Assembly: GCF_949628265.1 (NCBI RefSeq)
Contig: NC_088789.1
Span: 31,303,883-31,367,882 of the forward strand
Source: Cloeon dipterum
Lineage: Eukaryota > Arthropoda > Insecta > Ephemeroptera > Baetidae
Direction of reading: 5' to 3'
Length of the DNA stretch: 64,000 bases
In this document: positions 42,771 to 53,885 of the stretch, one piece after another
Position numbering within the stretch: the first letter of the stretch is position 1
Layout of the letters: each line of letters starts with the position of its first letter
Program-made: the position numbers and the translations under genes
Notes under the pieces: model-generated
Databases searched by the model: none
Seen by the model: the letters and a program-made list of their open reading frames with translations, nothing else
What the model was told of the DNA's origin: nothing

Positions 42771-44096
42771 TTACTTAAGTAAGTCAGGTTGCTTTTCAAT
42801 GAGAAATTTCACACTTTCGAAGCTTCTGTTCCGCTCGCAGAACCGGTACAAATTTTCTGCGCCAAACTTTACTTGCAAATCGGCGCCAAGCCTCACCAAT
42901 TCCTCAGCTACAGGGATATTTTCCTCTATAAGGGCATAATGGAGAGGTGTCAATCCACTTTTATCTCTCATGTTCAGATCAAGTCCGAACCTGGGCACAA
43001 AATAGGCAAGAATGTCCTTTCCATAATAAATGTTGTACGCCGTATATTGAACAAAAGATTCTTCCTCGTCTGCACATACTTCATAAACGTCGACTCCGCA
43101 TGTGTAGACCAACCACTTGCACATCTCCAGATCTGCAAAACTTGCAGCGAGGTGCAGAGAATTCTTGCCAGATGCGTCATATTCATGAACCAATGTCTGA
43201 TTCTTGGCGTGCAGTAATTTAGCACTCTCCAATTTATTGTGACTCACACAGCAGAGCATCAAATTTTCCATGTTCAGAGGGTTTCTCACATTCAAATCTG
43301 CACCAAGCACTAACAAATCTTCAGCAACAGCGAGGTTGCTATGCAGCAGGGCATAATGGAGGGGAGTAAATCCATTTTTGTCACCTCCGTTCACATCAAA
43401 CCCCAACCTGGAAATGAAGAAGCGAACCAGTTCCCTGCCATTTCGTTTGTTGTATGCGGCAGCCAGGTGGAGGGCATTGGGTTTCCTCATGTCGTCCTCG
43501 GCCAATTCTCGAGGGTCGGCGCCTTGGCTCAAAAGCCAAGCGCACATTTCCACATCTGCGAAAATCGCCGCTACGTGAAATGCATTTGAACCAGCTTTGC
43601 AAAATCGACACAGCAGCATTTTATCCCCGTTAGCGTCTTCGTTTTTGAACAGAATTTTGACGCCTTCCAAATTGTTTGCCTTGACACAAAAGTGCAAGAA
43701 GGTGTTCGATCTCAACTCATGACCAGGTGGGAAGCGCGTGAGCAGCTCCTTTGCCACCTCAAAGTTTTTCACCAACAAAGCGTAGTAAATCGGCATCATC
43801 CTCAAATATTTGCCCGTGGCGTCCACTTTCAGTCCGAGAGACGCGAAGTACGCGATCAGCTCCAATCCATGAGTCTTGTTGAGTGCTGCCCAGTGCATCA
43901 GCGTGAAACCGGTTTCCTCACACTTGACGTTTATGTTTGCTCCTTGTGACACCAGGCGTCGACACCTGTCAACTCCGTCGAACCTCGCTGCATCCTGAAG
44001 AGCTTGTGTCCTTCTGTATTTCAAGAAAGAGTTCATCAGGGTCGAGATTGAGGAAACTACTCGAATTAGCTGGTCCGTGTCATCTGCTGACATCAT
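42771..44096 (-). CDS. Ankyrin-repeat protein K
   Basis: About 441 residues from MMSADDTDQL; an ATG five codons upstream (44111) is also possible. It is the most diverged member: ALQDAARFDGVDRCRRLVSQ, FTLMHWAALNKTHGLELIAY, SNAFHVAAIFADVEMCAWLL, GFTPLHYALLHSNLAVAEDL and KNSLHLAASFADLEMCKWLV. It stops after FESVKFLIEKQPDLLK, so it lacks the last C-terminal repeat of G. No acceptor was found just before the ATG, so unlike the others it may lack the 5' UTR intron. It lies head-to-head with ODC. Confidence 0.87.
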   Translation of the reverse strand: MMSADDTDQLIRVVSSISTLMNSFLKYRRTQALQDAARFDGVDRCRRLVSQGANINVKCEETGFTLMHWAALNKTHGLELIAYFASLGLKVDATGKYLRMMPIYYALLVKNFEVAKELLTRFPPGHELRSNTFLHFCVKANNLEGVKILFKNEDANGDKMLLCRFCKAGSNAFHVAAIFADVEMCAWLLSQGADPRELAEDDMRKPNALHLAAAYNKRNGRELVRFFISRLGFDVNGGDKNGFTPLHYALLHSNLAVAEDLLVLGADLNVRNPLNMENLMLCCVSHNKLESAKLLHAKNQTLVHEYDASGKNSLHLAASFADLEMCKWLVYTCGVDVYEVCADEEESFVQYTAYNIYYGKDILAYFVPRFGLDLNMRDKSGLTPLHYALIEENIPVAEELVRLGADLQVKFGAENLYRFCERNRSFESVKFLIEKQPDLLK

Positions 44097-44111
44097 TTTT
44101 CGGTGAAACAT

Positions 44112-44457
44112 GGAAGAATTTTAACTCTGATCGAGAGAGTATCAATATATCCTCTTCAACTTGAGAGGACAAATATGTGAAGACTGAGGAAACACGTCAT
44201 ACGACTCATTATCAGCAGAGAGACGAGATAGCGGCGTGTGTTATCAGTTTTTATTCGCATTTTCTTACCGTCTGTGGTAATATTTGAGTTTGATACGAAT
44301 TTAATGGTTTAAATTTGATAAGAACTGGTCATTGTCTGTCCTCATTTGATGTAATCTGCACATCTGCATCAGTTTGAACATCCCAATCGAATCAAAAACG
44401 TGTATTTCTTACAAAAAATCAACAATTTTTATTATTGATTTCATAGGGGTGATTAAA
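44112..44457. promoter_or_regulatory. Divergent region between gene K and ODC
   Basis: 346 bp. On minus, GGATATATTGATAC (about 44150) could serve as a TATA element for K. On plus, an acceptor (TTGATTTCATAG, 44445) immediately precedes the ODC ATG, so ODC also has a 5' UTR intron whose donor I could not place. Confidence 0.4.
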
Positions 44458-46877
44458 ATGGAATTAATCAAGGAGATCGCGGTGTTGGAGTCGGGCCGTT
44501 CTGCTTGGCAGGCGATGGAACAAATGATCAACTCAGGGGTGAGAAAATTTATTAATAAGTAAAAAATTTTCAATCTAAATTCAATAGATTCAAGACGCTT
44601 TTTTCGTCATGGACGTAGGGGAAATTGTGCGCAGACACCATGAGTGGAAATTGAAGCTTCCCTCAGTCGAGCCTTTTTACGGTAAATTTATTAACTATTA
44701 TTAACACCAAACCAAAGATAATCTCACAATTTTGCAGCCGTCAAGTGCAATGACAGCCCGATGGTGCTTGAAGTCTTGAATGCACTCGGAACTGGCTTTG
44801 ACTGTGCCTCCGAGGTAAACCAAAAACTAAATTCCTTTAAAAGACCGTCGTTGACGAAGTTTCTGAGTACACCAAATGATTCCTGAGGGTCAAATTAGGT
44901 TAAGGAGAGATTTTTCCCGACCAAAAAGTTCAGCGCAACGTGAGAACTCTTTTCCCGCCAAAACAATAAGAATGCGAGCACTGCGTATGCGTCAGATCTG
45001 ACAAAGAAGTCATTCGTACAGGCGGTCTCTCTGCAAGTGCTCAAAGTAGCTCTGACGCATGCGCATAGTTCTCGCATTCTTATTGTTTTGGCGGGAAAAG
45101 AGTTCGCAAGTAGTTCTGGACTTTTTGGTCGGAAAAAATGTCCTCTTTACCTAATTCGACCCTCAAGAATCGATTGGTGGGCTCAGAAACTTCGTCAAAG
45201 ACGGACTTTAATGTTTGGTGATTTAAAATCGTAGGGTGAATGTGCTAAAGTCTTGGCAATGGGCGCTGATCCCAGCAGAATCATCTTCGCCAACACCGTC
45301 AAGCCAGCCTCGCACATCAACTTCGTCGCTAAAGCAGGAGTGGCAACCCTGACCTTCGACAACGAGGAAGAGTTGTACAAAATCCAGGCCCTCTACCCAT
45401 CAGCAAAGTAAATTTACGCCTCAAAATTCAAAAAATCAACATTTTCTCGCCAGATTGGTGATTCGAATTCGTTGCGACGCGAGCTCAGCCCAATGCGTGC
45501 TTGGAATGAAGTTCGGAGTCGAAGTAGAGGACGCATTTCCCCTCCTGGAGACGGCCCGTGCCCTCGGTCTGGACGTGGTCGGGGTCAGTTTTCACGTAGG
45601 CTCTGGCTGCTCCGACCCGCCTGTGTTCCAGCGGGCCATCCAAGCTGCTCGAGGCTTGTTTGACGCCGCCAAGCGAATCGGGTTTGAATTCACCTTGCTG
45701 GACATTGGAGGCGGATTCCCAGGCAACAAGGACTCTTCTCTTGATAATGTAATGGTCGAAAACACACAGATCCCCTTTCAATGCTGGAGTTTCAACTCGT
45801 TTGATTCTTAAAGACTGTCTTCTGAGCACACCAATCGATATCTGAGGGTCGAATTAGGTAAAGTGGATATTTTTCCAACCAAAAAGTCCAGCGCGACGTG
45901 CGAACTTTTTTCCCGCCAAAACAATATGAACGTATTGGCGAGACGTGCGCATGCGTGGGAGATGCCTGGATGTGACAAAGAAGTTTTTCGTATAGGCGGT
46001 CTCTCAGCAAGTGCTCAAACCAGCTCTCACGCATGCGCATATACGTTCATATTGTTTTGGCGGGAAAAAAAGTTCGCACCTTGCGCTGTTGCACTGGACC
46101 CTCCGGAATCCTGGTGTGCTCAGAAACTTCGTCAAAAACGGTCTTAAATTTATTTGAAATGACTACTCTACCAAGTTGTGACTTCCGGTAAGGGAAGGGG
46201 GAGCAGAGTGCGTATGTTTTAATAAATTGTTTCCATTTAATTGTGGTTTAGATTGCTGATGTGGTGAACAGTGCGTTGAAAGAATTCTTCCCTGTTGGTT
46301 GTGGAGTGAGAGTCATCGCCGAGCCAGGCCGGTTTTACGTAGCCTCCGCGTACACCCTGGCAACCCTGATTCACTCCAAGCGAAGGGTTAAGAACAAGGA
46401 CGGCACCAACTCCTTCATGTACTACATCAACGACGGCATCTACGGCAGCTTCAACTGTCTCAAATATGACCACGCGGTCGTCAAACCGATTCCCCTCAAG
46501 GTGGTTTTTATTATTCAATATATTTTGATAAATAATAATAATACAAAAAAAATAGAGGTCTAAAGCCAACAAGGAACCGGCCATTGGAACTATTTGGGGC
46601 CCAACCTGTGACGGCGAGGACCAGGTTACCGGTCCTTTGATGCTGCCGGAAATGGAGATCGGGGATTGGTTCGTCTTCGAAAACATGGGGGCGTACACTC
46701 TGCCCATTTCTTGCGGGTTCAACGGAATGCCCGTCCCGGAAGTGAACGCTTTCGCCGATGAAAAAACACTGTAGGTTTTTAAATAATTAATTTACAACTG
46801 TTTAATTGGTTAATTTTTGTAAATTTAGGCTCGAGCTGAAGAATATCACGACTCTAAACAAGAAAAATGACCTCTAA
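44458..46877 (+). CDS. ODC: Ornithine decarboxylase, 8 coding exons
   Basis: Exons 44458-44538, 44588-44681, 44738-44814, 45235-45407, 45454-45748, 46252-46500, 46556-46770 and 46829-46877 join in phase to 410 residues. ODC is a cytosolic, PLP-dependent, homodimeric enzyme converting ornithine to putrescine, the first step of polyamine synthesis. Landmarks present: [11 protein letters not shown] (PLP lysine), [72 protein letters not shown] (active-site cysteine and aspartate) and FENMGAYT. Since these residues are intact, it should be an active enzyme rather than an antizyme inhibitor. The C-terminus is short and lacks the PEST-like tail of vertebrate ODC (known to drive degradation), so turnover may differ. 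Introns 3 and 5 carry MITEs. AATAAA lies at 46993-46998. Confidence 0.95.
44841..45207. mobile_element. Palindromic MITE with TTAA duplication in ODC intron 3
   Basis: Flanked by TTAA at 44837-44840 and 45208-45211. The ends are inverted repeats (AAGACCGTCGTTGACGAAG against the complement of CTTCGTCAAAGACGGACTT), and the interior is an imperfect palindrome with CCCGCCAAAACAATAAGAAT and its inverse. The TTAA target points to the piggyBac superfamily. About 367 bp, no coding capacity. Confidence 0.8.
45812..46143. mobile_element. Second copy of the TTAA MITE in ODC intron 5
   Basis: TTAA at 45808-45811 and 46144-46147. Same internal palindrome (CCCGCCAAAACAATATGAAC and its inverse). The left end has lost the GACGAAGTTT segment. 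About 332 bp. Confidence 0.8.
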
Positions 46878-47573
46878 GTGGACTTAGACCTTTAACAGGA
46901 CAATTAAATTCCCTAATTTTCAATCTGGAACGTTACATAGACACGGTTAAATTCGGTAAATTGATGTTTTGTAGCATGCAGTTGTAAATCAGAATAAAAT
47001 CTGTTTTATTCCCTGTAAACAACGTGTATTACTAATAAGCACTCATTCCCCTCGCGCCAAAATGCAGTGATGCAGCGAAAGGCGCTTGCTGATTGGTCGT
47101 CCAGCTCAGTCGGCCAATAATGTGGCTTGCCCGAGAAGTTTACGATAAGGAGTTACGGTTTCAAAAGTACTTTAAATGAAAAACCCCAAGTAATTAAGAA
47201 AATTTTCAAATTTTAGTTGAATTTGGAATAAATATAAAGATCAAACTGTTAAATAATAGTATTTTATGGAAATAAAACGATAAGAACTTGAAATCAATCT
47301 ATGCTCCTTTCCGTACTTTCCCTGCAGACAGCTGCGGTTCTTTGCGTTTCGCCCACTTTTATTTATTTTGTCTACCATGTGATTCTCTATTATCATTTTA
47401 ATGCCAAATAATGCCGATACAAAAGCCACATTGCAGACATTGCGAGTGTCCCATGGTGGACACTCAGCACCATCCTGATTTAAAGGTGTCCTTAAAACCG
47501 ATTTAGCAGCAGTTTTCTAACAAAAAAAAAAAACCAGAAATCTGTTAAAATTCACATAAATGAGTATTTCATG
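46878..47573. other. ODC 3' flank
   Basis: Contains the poly(A) signal at 46993 and a pair of CCAAT-like words near 47092 and 47115 (GATTGGTC, GGCCAATA). No gene recognised. Confidence 0.4.
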
Positions 47574-47754
47574 TCGCGGAAATTTGGCCGACCTATGCCC
47601 CACCCACTTTTTTATTTATCCCTCTGCACTGCGCGAAAGGGTCAGCCGATCTATCGCCCAGAGAGCTAACTTCACTTCGATAAGCGGACTCCTGCGCGCC
47701 ATGCAGAGGGATTTAAAAGTGGGCGGGGCGAGGGATCGGCCAAATTTCCGCGGC
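47574..47754. repeat. Palindromic repeat (MITE-like), about 180 bp
   Basis: Left arm CGCGGAAATTTGGCCGACC pairs with the right-arm complement TCGGCCAAATTTCCGCG; the inner arms CCCACCCACTTTT and AAAAGTGGGCGGGG, and ATCCCTCTGCA and TGCAGAGGGAT, also pair. No clear target duplication. Confidence 0.7.
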
Positions 47755-48675
47755 ACGATTGATCCAACACGTTCTAATAATGTCGGTACATTAAATGTTG
47801 AGCCAAAATATGCTCATTCAATGTTTAATTTTAAAATTTTAATTAAATTTATTAATTTTTAAAATTCGAGTAATTTTAGATTATACCAAAAACGGCAGCA
47901 TGGGATTTATTAATTAATGAGAAAATCAATTTGGCATATTCACCTTTATTTTTACTCTCGGAACATGCTTTGGTTACACTAAAGACCATCAGATCAAGTT
48001 AGAAATCGAACCCTGGCGTCAGGGTAGCCTTAGAATGACCTACATAATGTGAAATTTGGCCGTTTGAAGTCCTGAAGTGTGCTCAGGAACGAAATTTTAG
48101 GTACATCATGACGTTGCCTGAGCACCTTGAGGGATTTCAAAAGGTCAAATTGGTTTAATTATTTTAAATATGAGATAGAGCTTTTTTTTCGAAAGGTTTT
48201 TTTACAGGGTATTAATTGTGTAGTGTCTATAAAACTTATTAAGCATTTGTCAGACAATTTTGAGACAAAATTTTATTCGTGAAGGGCGAAATTTTTAATT
48301 TTTTCAAAAGGAAATTAAAAAGAGCGTTGGTAAAAAGCAAAGCTCATGCAGTTTTTGCCGGATTCAAGGAACTAAATACGTTACTTTTTAAATAGGATTT
48401 AATCATTAACAATTTTCAACAAAAAAGACAAATCAACTGATGCGTAATTTTTAAAATGTCGTAAATAAAATTTCCAGACATTTCAGTCTCCAAAAAATTA
48501 TAAAATTTCATAAAATAGTGAACGAAAATTACTTTAAATTTTCTGTGGTTTTACTTTACTTTAACCACCAGCGAAAATTTAAATAAATACTTTTAATTAT
48601 TTTAAAAGGCAAGAAATTGCAACAAAAATTTAAAATAGGAAGTTAAAAATCACAGGAAAAAACCGCGAAGGAAAA
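47755..48675. other. AT-rich intergenic with one hairpin
   Basis: A small inverted repeat at about 48062-48146 (GTGTGCTCAGGAACG / CGTTGCCTGAGCACC) could be another MITE remnant. Otherwise AT-rich with no gene. Confidence 0.4.
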
Positions 48676-49672
48676 TCACTGGGGAGATTGCACTTCTTGA
48701 ACTTCATCTGCCGTTGGTTTGAGCAGCATGAATTTTTTGGCTGGCCGTGCGAGCGAAGATTTTCTTTTTTTCGCCTTGAGGGTGTGGGCGTGGGCCGACC
48801 GGAAGTGGGCCTGCGCCTCGGCCTCGCTGCCGAAATAGACGTGGCAGCCGACCAAGGCGCACTTCTTGCTGAACTCCGGGTGTTTGCTGTAGACGTGAAT
48901 TTTGTAGGAGGAAGTCAAACAGGTCACCTCGCAAAACTGGCATTTCATCGGCAGTTTCTTCTTCGGGATGAAGCAATGGTGCTCCAGAAAATGCCGCTCT
49001 CTGTCTTCCGAGGTGTGGAAATACGTGTTGCACTGCTCATGCTGGCATTTTATCGCGTTTCTGTGCAGAATTCGCATGTGTTGCCGCAGGTAGAGGAACA
49101 ATTTTCCGCAGTAAACGCATTTTCCGCCTTCTGGGCCTAGTTCAACGGCTTCCTCGGGCTCCAGATCTATTTCCTCCTCAACTTCGTCCAATTGAACCCA
49201 ACACTGCTCCACTTTTCCCTCTGAAATATATATTTTTTTTAATTAAAATTAATTTTAAAATAAAATTTCCATTATTAACCAGAATAATTCTCGCGCAACT
49301 GCTCTGACGTCTTGTCCAAGTCCAAATTCCGCGGCCACCAAGCGATAGATTCGTCTCCAGTCTCATCCGCAAACCTAAAACACGCGTCAACATTAAAAAA
49401 ACTGAATTTTTGGAATTTTTATGAGCTCGGAAAACTCACTCTGCCTGCCAGATGCAAAAATAGCAGATAAAATCGTCTTTCTCGACCTCCTCCGGCAAAT
49501 ATTCGTCGCTTTCGGTAAAGTTCATGCTCATCATGGCCCAATTCCTCAGCTTCGTCCTGTCCACCTGTGAGCCGAGGACGTGGCCGTCCGACGCCGGACA
49601 CTCGCACAGTCTGCACAGCGGCTTTTGGACTGGAGCTTCCGCTCCTCTCCAGTATCTCACTCTCAACCGCAT
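48676..49672 (-). CDS. ZAD-like C2H2 zinc-finger protein M
   Basis: Three exons (49672-49440, 49374-49280, 49220-48676) give 290 residues. Exon 1 holds a ZAD-like module: LCRLC ... LICYFCIW-type CxxC pairs (here FICYFC) about 55 residues apart, typical of insect zinc-finger regulators, where ZAD mediates dimerisation. A conserved linker follows (FADETGDESIAWWPRNLDL ... EQCWVQLDEVEEE), then four fingers: CVYCGKLFLYLRQHMRILH, CQHEQCNTYFHTSEDRERHF, CQFCEVTCLTSSYKIHVYSK and CALVGCHVYFGSEAEAQAHF. It stops far shorter than N and O, which have about ten fingers. The basic tail (KAKKRKSS) could be a nuclear signal. Head-to-head with N. Confidence 0.88.
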
Positions 49673-50665
49673 TTTCTACAAGCACATTTATCAATTAAAA
49701 AATGGCTCAGACGGAGCAACAACCATTTTAGATAAAAATAATTGATGGTAATACATACAAACGAGACGATCAGGCGGCGTAGAGTGTTTTCATGTTTTGG
49801 TCCAACATTGGGCGTGGCACTCATAGAAGATGGAAGCTGATTTTAATGGGGATTGAGATAGGAAGAAAAGTCGAAATTCTTGAACTTGAGATATTTCTAT
49901 GCTTTTTAATCTTAAAGCAATTTCAATTTGTTCATTTATCTAAACTCTGTAATATTTAATAGCACTATAACAGTCTTGTACCGTCTGAGTGCCTTTTAAA
50001 CAAGTTCTTGCTCCGATAATTTTACCTCTTGGTTGAGGTAGGAGAAGCAACAACAAACTGCAAGTACTGCGACTTGGTCGTAAAAGGCGTGGTCGCCGTG
50101 GTATGGGGATTTGACATAGGACGAGAAGATACCTTCGAACTTTGATTTTTTAATTATTTTGACTTCACAAAGCTGTCAAAATAAACATTTAAATAAATTA
50201 TTCCATCTTTTAGTTTAGCAACTAAATCAAGTTTATGATGATTTCATTAATTAAATTACAAAGTTCTTGCTATTTATTGTTGGTAATTGGTTCAACCTGC
50301 TCCAAACCGCGAAAACAGAATGAGGTTTATAAAAGGATTTGAAAAATGAACAAAGAACTTTTTTAAATTGCTGATTTAGAATTCAGAAAATTAAAAACAA
50401 CAATTAAAAAATACAAAATATTAGATTAATCAAGAATTCTTTGCTAAAAAATGGTAAAAAAAACCTACAAAGTAGCATTAAACTTTCTTCTCCATATCTT
50501 ACTCACTACTCAGAAAAGAGGCGGAGACGGAGATCACCAATCATCCCATGTCCCATGCTGTTTTGTTTTTGTGTTCATTTCATTTTTACTACTTAAATCT
50601 TGCTAAAAATCGCCGAATATTCAACAAGAAAGCTATTTAGGCATTCATTTTTTAGTCATATAACG
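49673..50665. promoter_or_regulatory. Bidirectional intergenic region of M and N
   Basis: 993 bp between divergent starts. It contains CACCAATCAT (CCAAT-type, about 50535) next to a GGCGGAGACGGAGA purine stretch near N. Duplicated at 58990-59965. Confidence 0.45.
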
Positions 50666-52262
50666 ATGAGCAGAACCAGAAGAGTGGAAAAAACTGCCAT
50701 TCAAAAGCCGCTGTGCAGACTGTGCGAGTGTCCGACGTCGGACGGCCACGTCCTCGCGTCGCAGGTGGACAGGATCAAGCTGAGGAAATGGGCCATGAAG
50801 GTTATGAACCTGACGGAAGAAGACGAAAACTTGCCGGAGGTGGTCGAAGAGGACGCTTTGATCTGCTATTTTTGCATCTGGCATGCCGAGTATGTTATTT
50901 ACGAGGTAACAAACTTGCAGATATTTTATTTTGACGCGTTTTTCAGGTTTGGGGATGAGTCCGGAGACGAGGCTGTTGCTTGGTGGCCGAAAAATCTTGA
51001 TTTGGAAGAAAACGCTAGGGTGCTGCGGGAGAATTACTCAGGTACTTGAGAAATTTTAATACAATAATAAACAGCTTCATTTCAATTATTTAAATTTTAC
51101 AGTTGGAGAAGTAGACCAGTGTTGGGTGCAGTTGGGAGAGGTTGATCTGGCCAAATACGAGAAGAAAATTCCATTGGAAAGCAAAGAAGGCCAAGGATTG
51201 TGTTTATACTGCGGCAACAGTTTCAACCATCTGTTGGAGCACGTCCGAGTGTATCACAAAGAAGCCATCAAATGTGGATATTGGGGCTGCACCACATTCT
51301 TTCACACCGAGGAGGAAAAAGAGCAGCACATGGATTTTCACAAGAAACCGAACGAACCATGCGAAAGCAGGAAAATTCGTTGTAAATATTGTGAAAATGT
51401 TAATATTTTTTCCTCTTTCCCGACGTGGAGGAAGCACATGAAACGCAATCATCCGGAACTTCCGGTGGCGTGCACGCGTTACGGCTGCAAGGAGTACTTC
51501 AAATCCAAGACTGAAATGATTCTCCACTTAAACTCGTTTCACAATCGAGCCGTAAATCAAGATGTTTACCTATGCAAGCATTGCGATTATTTCACCACAT
51601 TGAAGCACTTGTTGAAACGACACGAAGAGGCGAAGCACATGCCAAAGACCTTCAAATGCGACAATTGCGACACCAAATTCGGCTCGAAATGGCAAGTGGA
51701 AAGGCACTACAAAGATTGGCACACTTTCGACAAGTGCAAATCTTGTGGCCAGGACGTTTCTCTTGGGTACAAAGCAGACCACGGAAGGCCATTGGTTTGC
51801 TCCAGATGCAAACGCAGTTTCGAGTGCTCGGGTTTGTATCAATCACATAGGAAGAGCTACCGAGGAACCAACTTTCGATGCGGAGAATTCAAACGCCACG
51901 TGCAACAAGATCATTCCACAACTAGGATTTTTCGGTGCGACCATTGCGACTTTTCGACATTTGAGAAGGGAGAACTTTCGCGGCACATGCAACGCAAACA
52001 TTTTCCAAAGACGATTAAGTGTGATGAGTGCGACAATTTTTTTTCCGCTAATTATCTTCTCAAGTATCACAAGCGCAGGTCGCACGAATACGTTCGTTGC
52101 GCAGATTGTGTTCAGGAGATGCTCCGTCAAAAAATTTACAAACACCAGCTTGTCAAGACTTGCCGGCGCTGCGGACGCAAGTTCAAGTGCTCAGGACTTT
52201 TTCAAAAACATTGTTTGAGGAGCTGCCAGAATAGATATTTTTCTTGTAACAGTGCCAGATAA
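50666..52262 (+). CDS. ZAD-like C2H2 zinc-finger protein N
   Basis: Exons 50666-50889, 50947-51041 and 51103-52262 join to 492 residues. I start at MSRTRRVEK; an in-frame ATG at 50600 would add 22 residues but is less conserved in context. The ZAD-like domain has PLCRLCECPTSDG and ALICYFCIW. The linker is FGDESGDEAVAWWPKNLDLE. About ten C2H2-type fingers follow, for example CLYCGNSFNHLLEHVRVYH, CKHCDYFTTLKHLLKRHEE, CDNCDTKFGSKWQVERHYKD and CDHCDFSTFEKGELSRHMQR, interspersed with CxxC pairs in a non-classical arrangement (CKSCGQDV ... VCSRCKRSF). Likely a nuclear DNA-binding regulator. Near-identical to O. Confidence 0.92.
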
Positions 52263-53107
52263 TTTACAGCCGGAAGTGACGCCTGAATTCATTTATCGCT
52301 TGTGAATAAATTGTATTAAAATAAATTGCGAAAATTCTTGCTTATGAAATTATAAAATCCTATACCAGAATATTGTCCTTTTAGCAGCAATTTTGCTACA
52401 GATCCGGTTTTTGGGTTTTTTTTCGTAAAATTGTTCATGAAAATTCATTACGGAGTCCGTACAAAAGGCAAAACGTCCATCCAGTAATTTTCTCGACTCC
52501 AAAGGAAAAGGTTTTATTTAGCTGCAGCTCTAGCCAAGCACACACCGTTTTTAATGATTCGTAATTTTTAATTTAAGACTGATTGCCGGTCGCAAAACTT
52601 TTAGCGCTGATTCTGAATCTGAGAACATGATGATTTTGTTTTGGTGGCCGTAAGGGGTTGATTTGGTTCGTGGGGTAGCCTAATTTGGCAGACGGGATGG
52701 CGGTCAACGTCAAAGTCGACCAAAAGTGCAGTGATAGGGTCACAAATGTGGCCGCAAAATCCAGATGTGATTTTCCCGCTGACGCGTAAATCCTTCATTA
52801 CGAAACACAGAAAAATTACAGTGCTTGACCACATTTTATGGGATGCATCTGAGTCTTCTCGATGCAATCTATCTAGTAGCGCATGCCTTTTTTGGGGAAA
52901 TGCGAAATTGCTGAGAAAATTTAAATTTTATAATTCACGTGGATGTGTGTCATTTGAAAAGCACGTAAGTTTGGATGCTCTTTTTTCCAGAATTTACAGC
53001 GCTATTACCTATATAAATTTTGCTATCTACGCATTCCTCATGATCCCTTCTATTAGTGTGTAAAAGGATTTTGTCGGGAAATCCACTATCATTCCTCTTT
53101 AAACAGC
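52263..53107. other. 3' flank of N
   Basis: Up to about 52815 it duplicates the flank of O (61564-62098). AATAAA-type words near 52306 and 52321 may serve polyadenylation. 52816-53107 shows nothing recognisable. Confidence 0.5.
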
Positions 53108-53885
53108 ATTCTAATTTTGTAAAATATAATTATCAATGCAGCATAATGCAGATTGGACGCATAATTCTCGTGCAAATTTGATAGTAACTCTTTACTTGAG
53201 TAAATAAGAAAAGTATACTAGCTGTTTCATATCTCTGATTCGTCTGTGCGCACTGAAATCAGGCAGTGGCTATATATATACCATTTACGTCCAAAACACA
53301 TACTTTCTCAACAAGCAGTTTCTTCATTTCCATCTAATTAATATAAAACTAGCACCAAATGTTAGTAAAATTTGGTTGAATTTGATCAAGTCCACTATAT
53401 CCTTGCCAGCTATATGATAAAATATTAGATTTTTCAAATTAAAATTATCTATTATCACCTACTTTTGTAAATTTTCCGTGACACTACTTGAACAGTGAGC
53501 TTTAACCGCAACGAAGCAACTGGGGTGGAAATGTCTTAACGCTTTGCTTTTAAAGCTTATTTCATATGTTTTGAAACTTAGCTTGTCATAGTAAATTTTC
53601 TCCGTGATATGTTCTTTTTATAGCTTGTTTTTAAATTGACTGTTGAAAAATATTATCTTAAATTGAAATCAAATTACTATCATGCAATGTATAGAAAAAA
53701 ATGTTTTGAAAAGTATTAAAAACTCACGAAAGCTATTTAAAGCAAAGTTCAAACAAGTTTCCACCTCAGTCGTTGCGCCGCTGTAAAAGCTATAACTGTT
53801 GGAGCAGGTGTCCTGGAAAACTATTTCAAGTATTAAGAGAAAACTGGCTTATTGATCTTTAAAAATTGATTTATTGTAAAATACG
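53108..53885. repeat. Displaced copy of the relic/gene-D leader block
   Basis: Closely matches 19914-20697: the flank with GATTCGTCTGTGCGCACTGA, the deleted ankyrin start (53358-53420, minus), the leader, the D-type 5' UTR (CAAGTTTCCACCTCAGTCGT) and ATTGTAAAATAC. The match ends exactly where the D acceptor and ATG should follow, so no ankyrin coding sequence remains. Confidence 0.85.
53358..53420 (-). pseudogene. Second ankyrin start relic
   Basis: Same junction as 20160-20222; GTG replaces ATG. Encodes VDLIKFNQI-like remnants of MDLNRFNKL. Confidence 0.65.

Larger units (their letters stand above)
49493..52815. repeat. Segmental duplication, copy 1 (5' part of M, promoter, N)
   Basis: Matches 58632-62098. 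Shared stretches include GCAAATATTCGTCGCTTTCG at the left edge, the whole intergenic promoter, all exons of N/O and the 3' flank up to CGAAACACAGAAAA. The other copy has small deletions and a MITE. Confidence 0.9.

Noticed and set aside
44374-44457. Upstream in-frame extension of ODC (MNIPIESKTC...)
   Set aside because: A splice acceptor lies between it and the ATG at 44458, and the extension has no ODC homology.
48000-48060. GGTTCGATTTC on minus, resembling a tRNA B box
   Set aside because: No T-stem complementarity, no A box at the right distance and no acceptor stem; at most a worn SINE.
51204-52218. Antisense and frame-shifted ORFs inside zinc-finger exon 3 (also 60535-61519)
   Set aside because: Shadows of the real C2H2 frame, duplicated only because N and O are duplicates.
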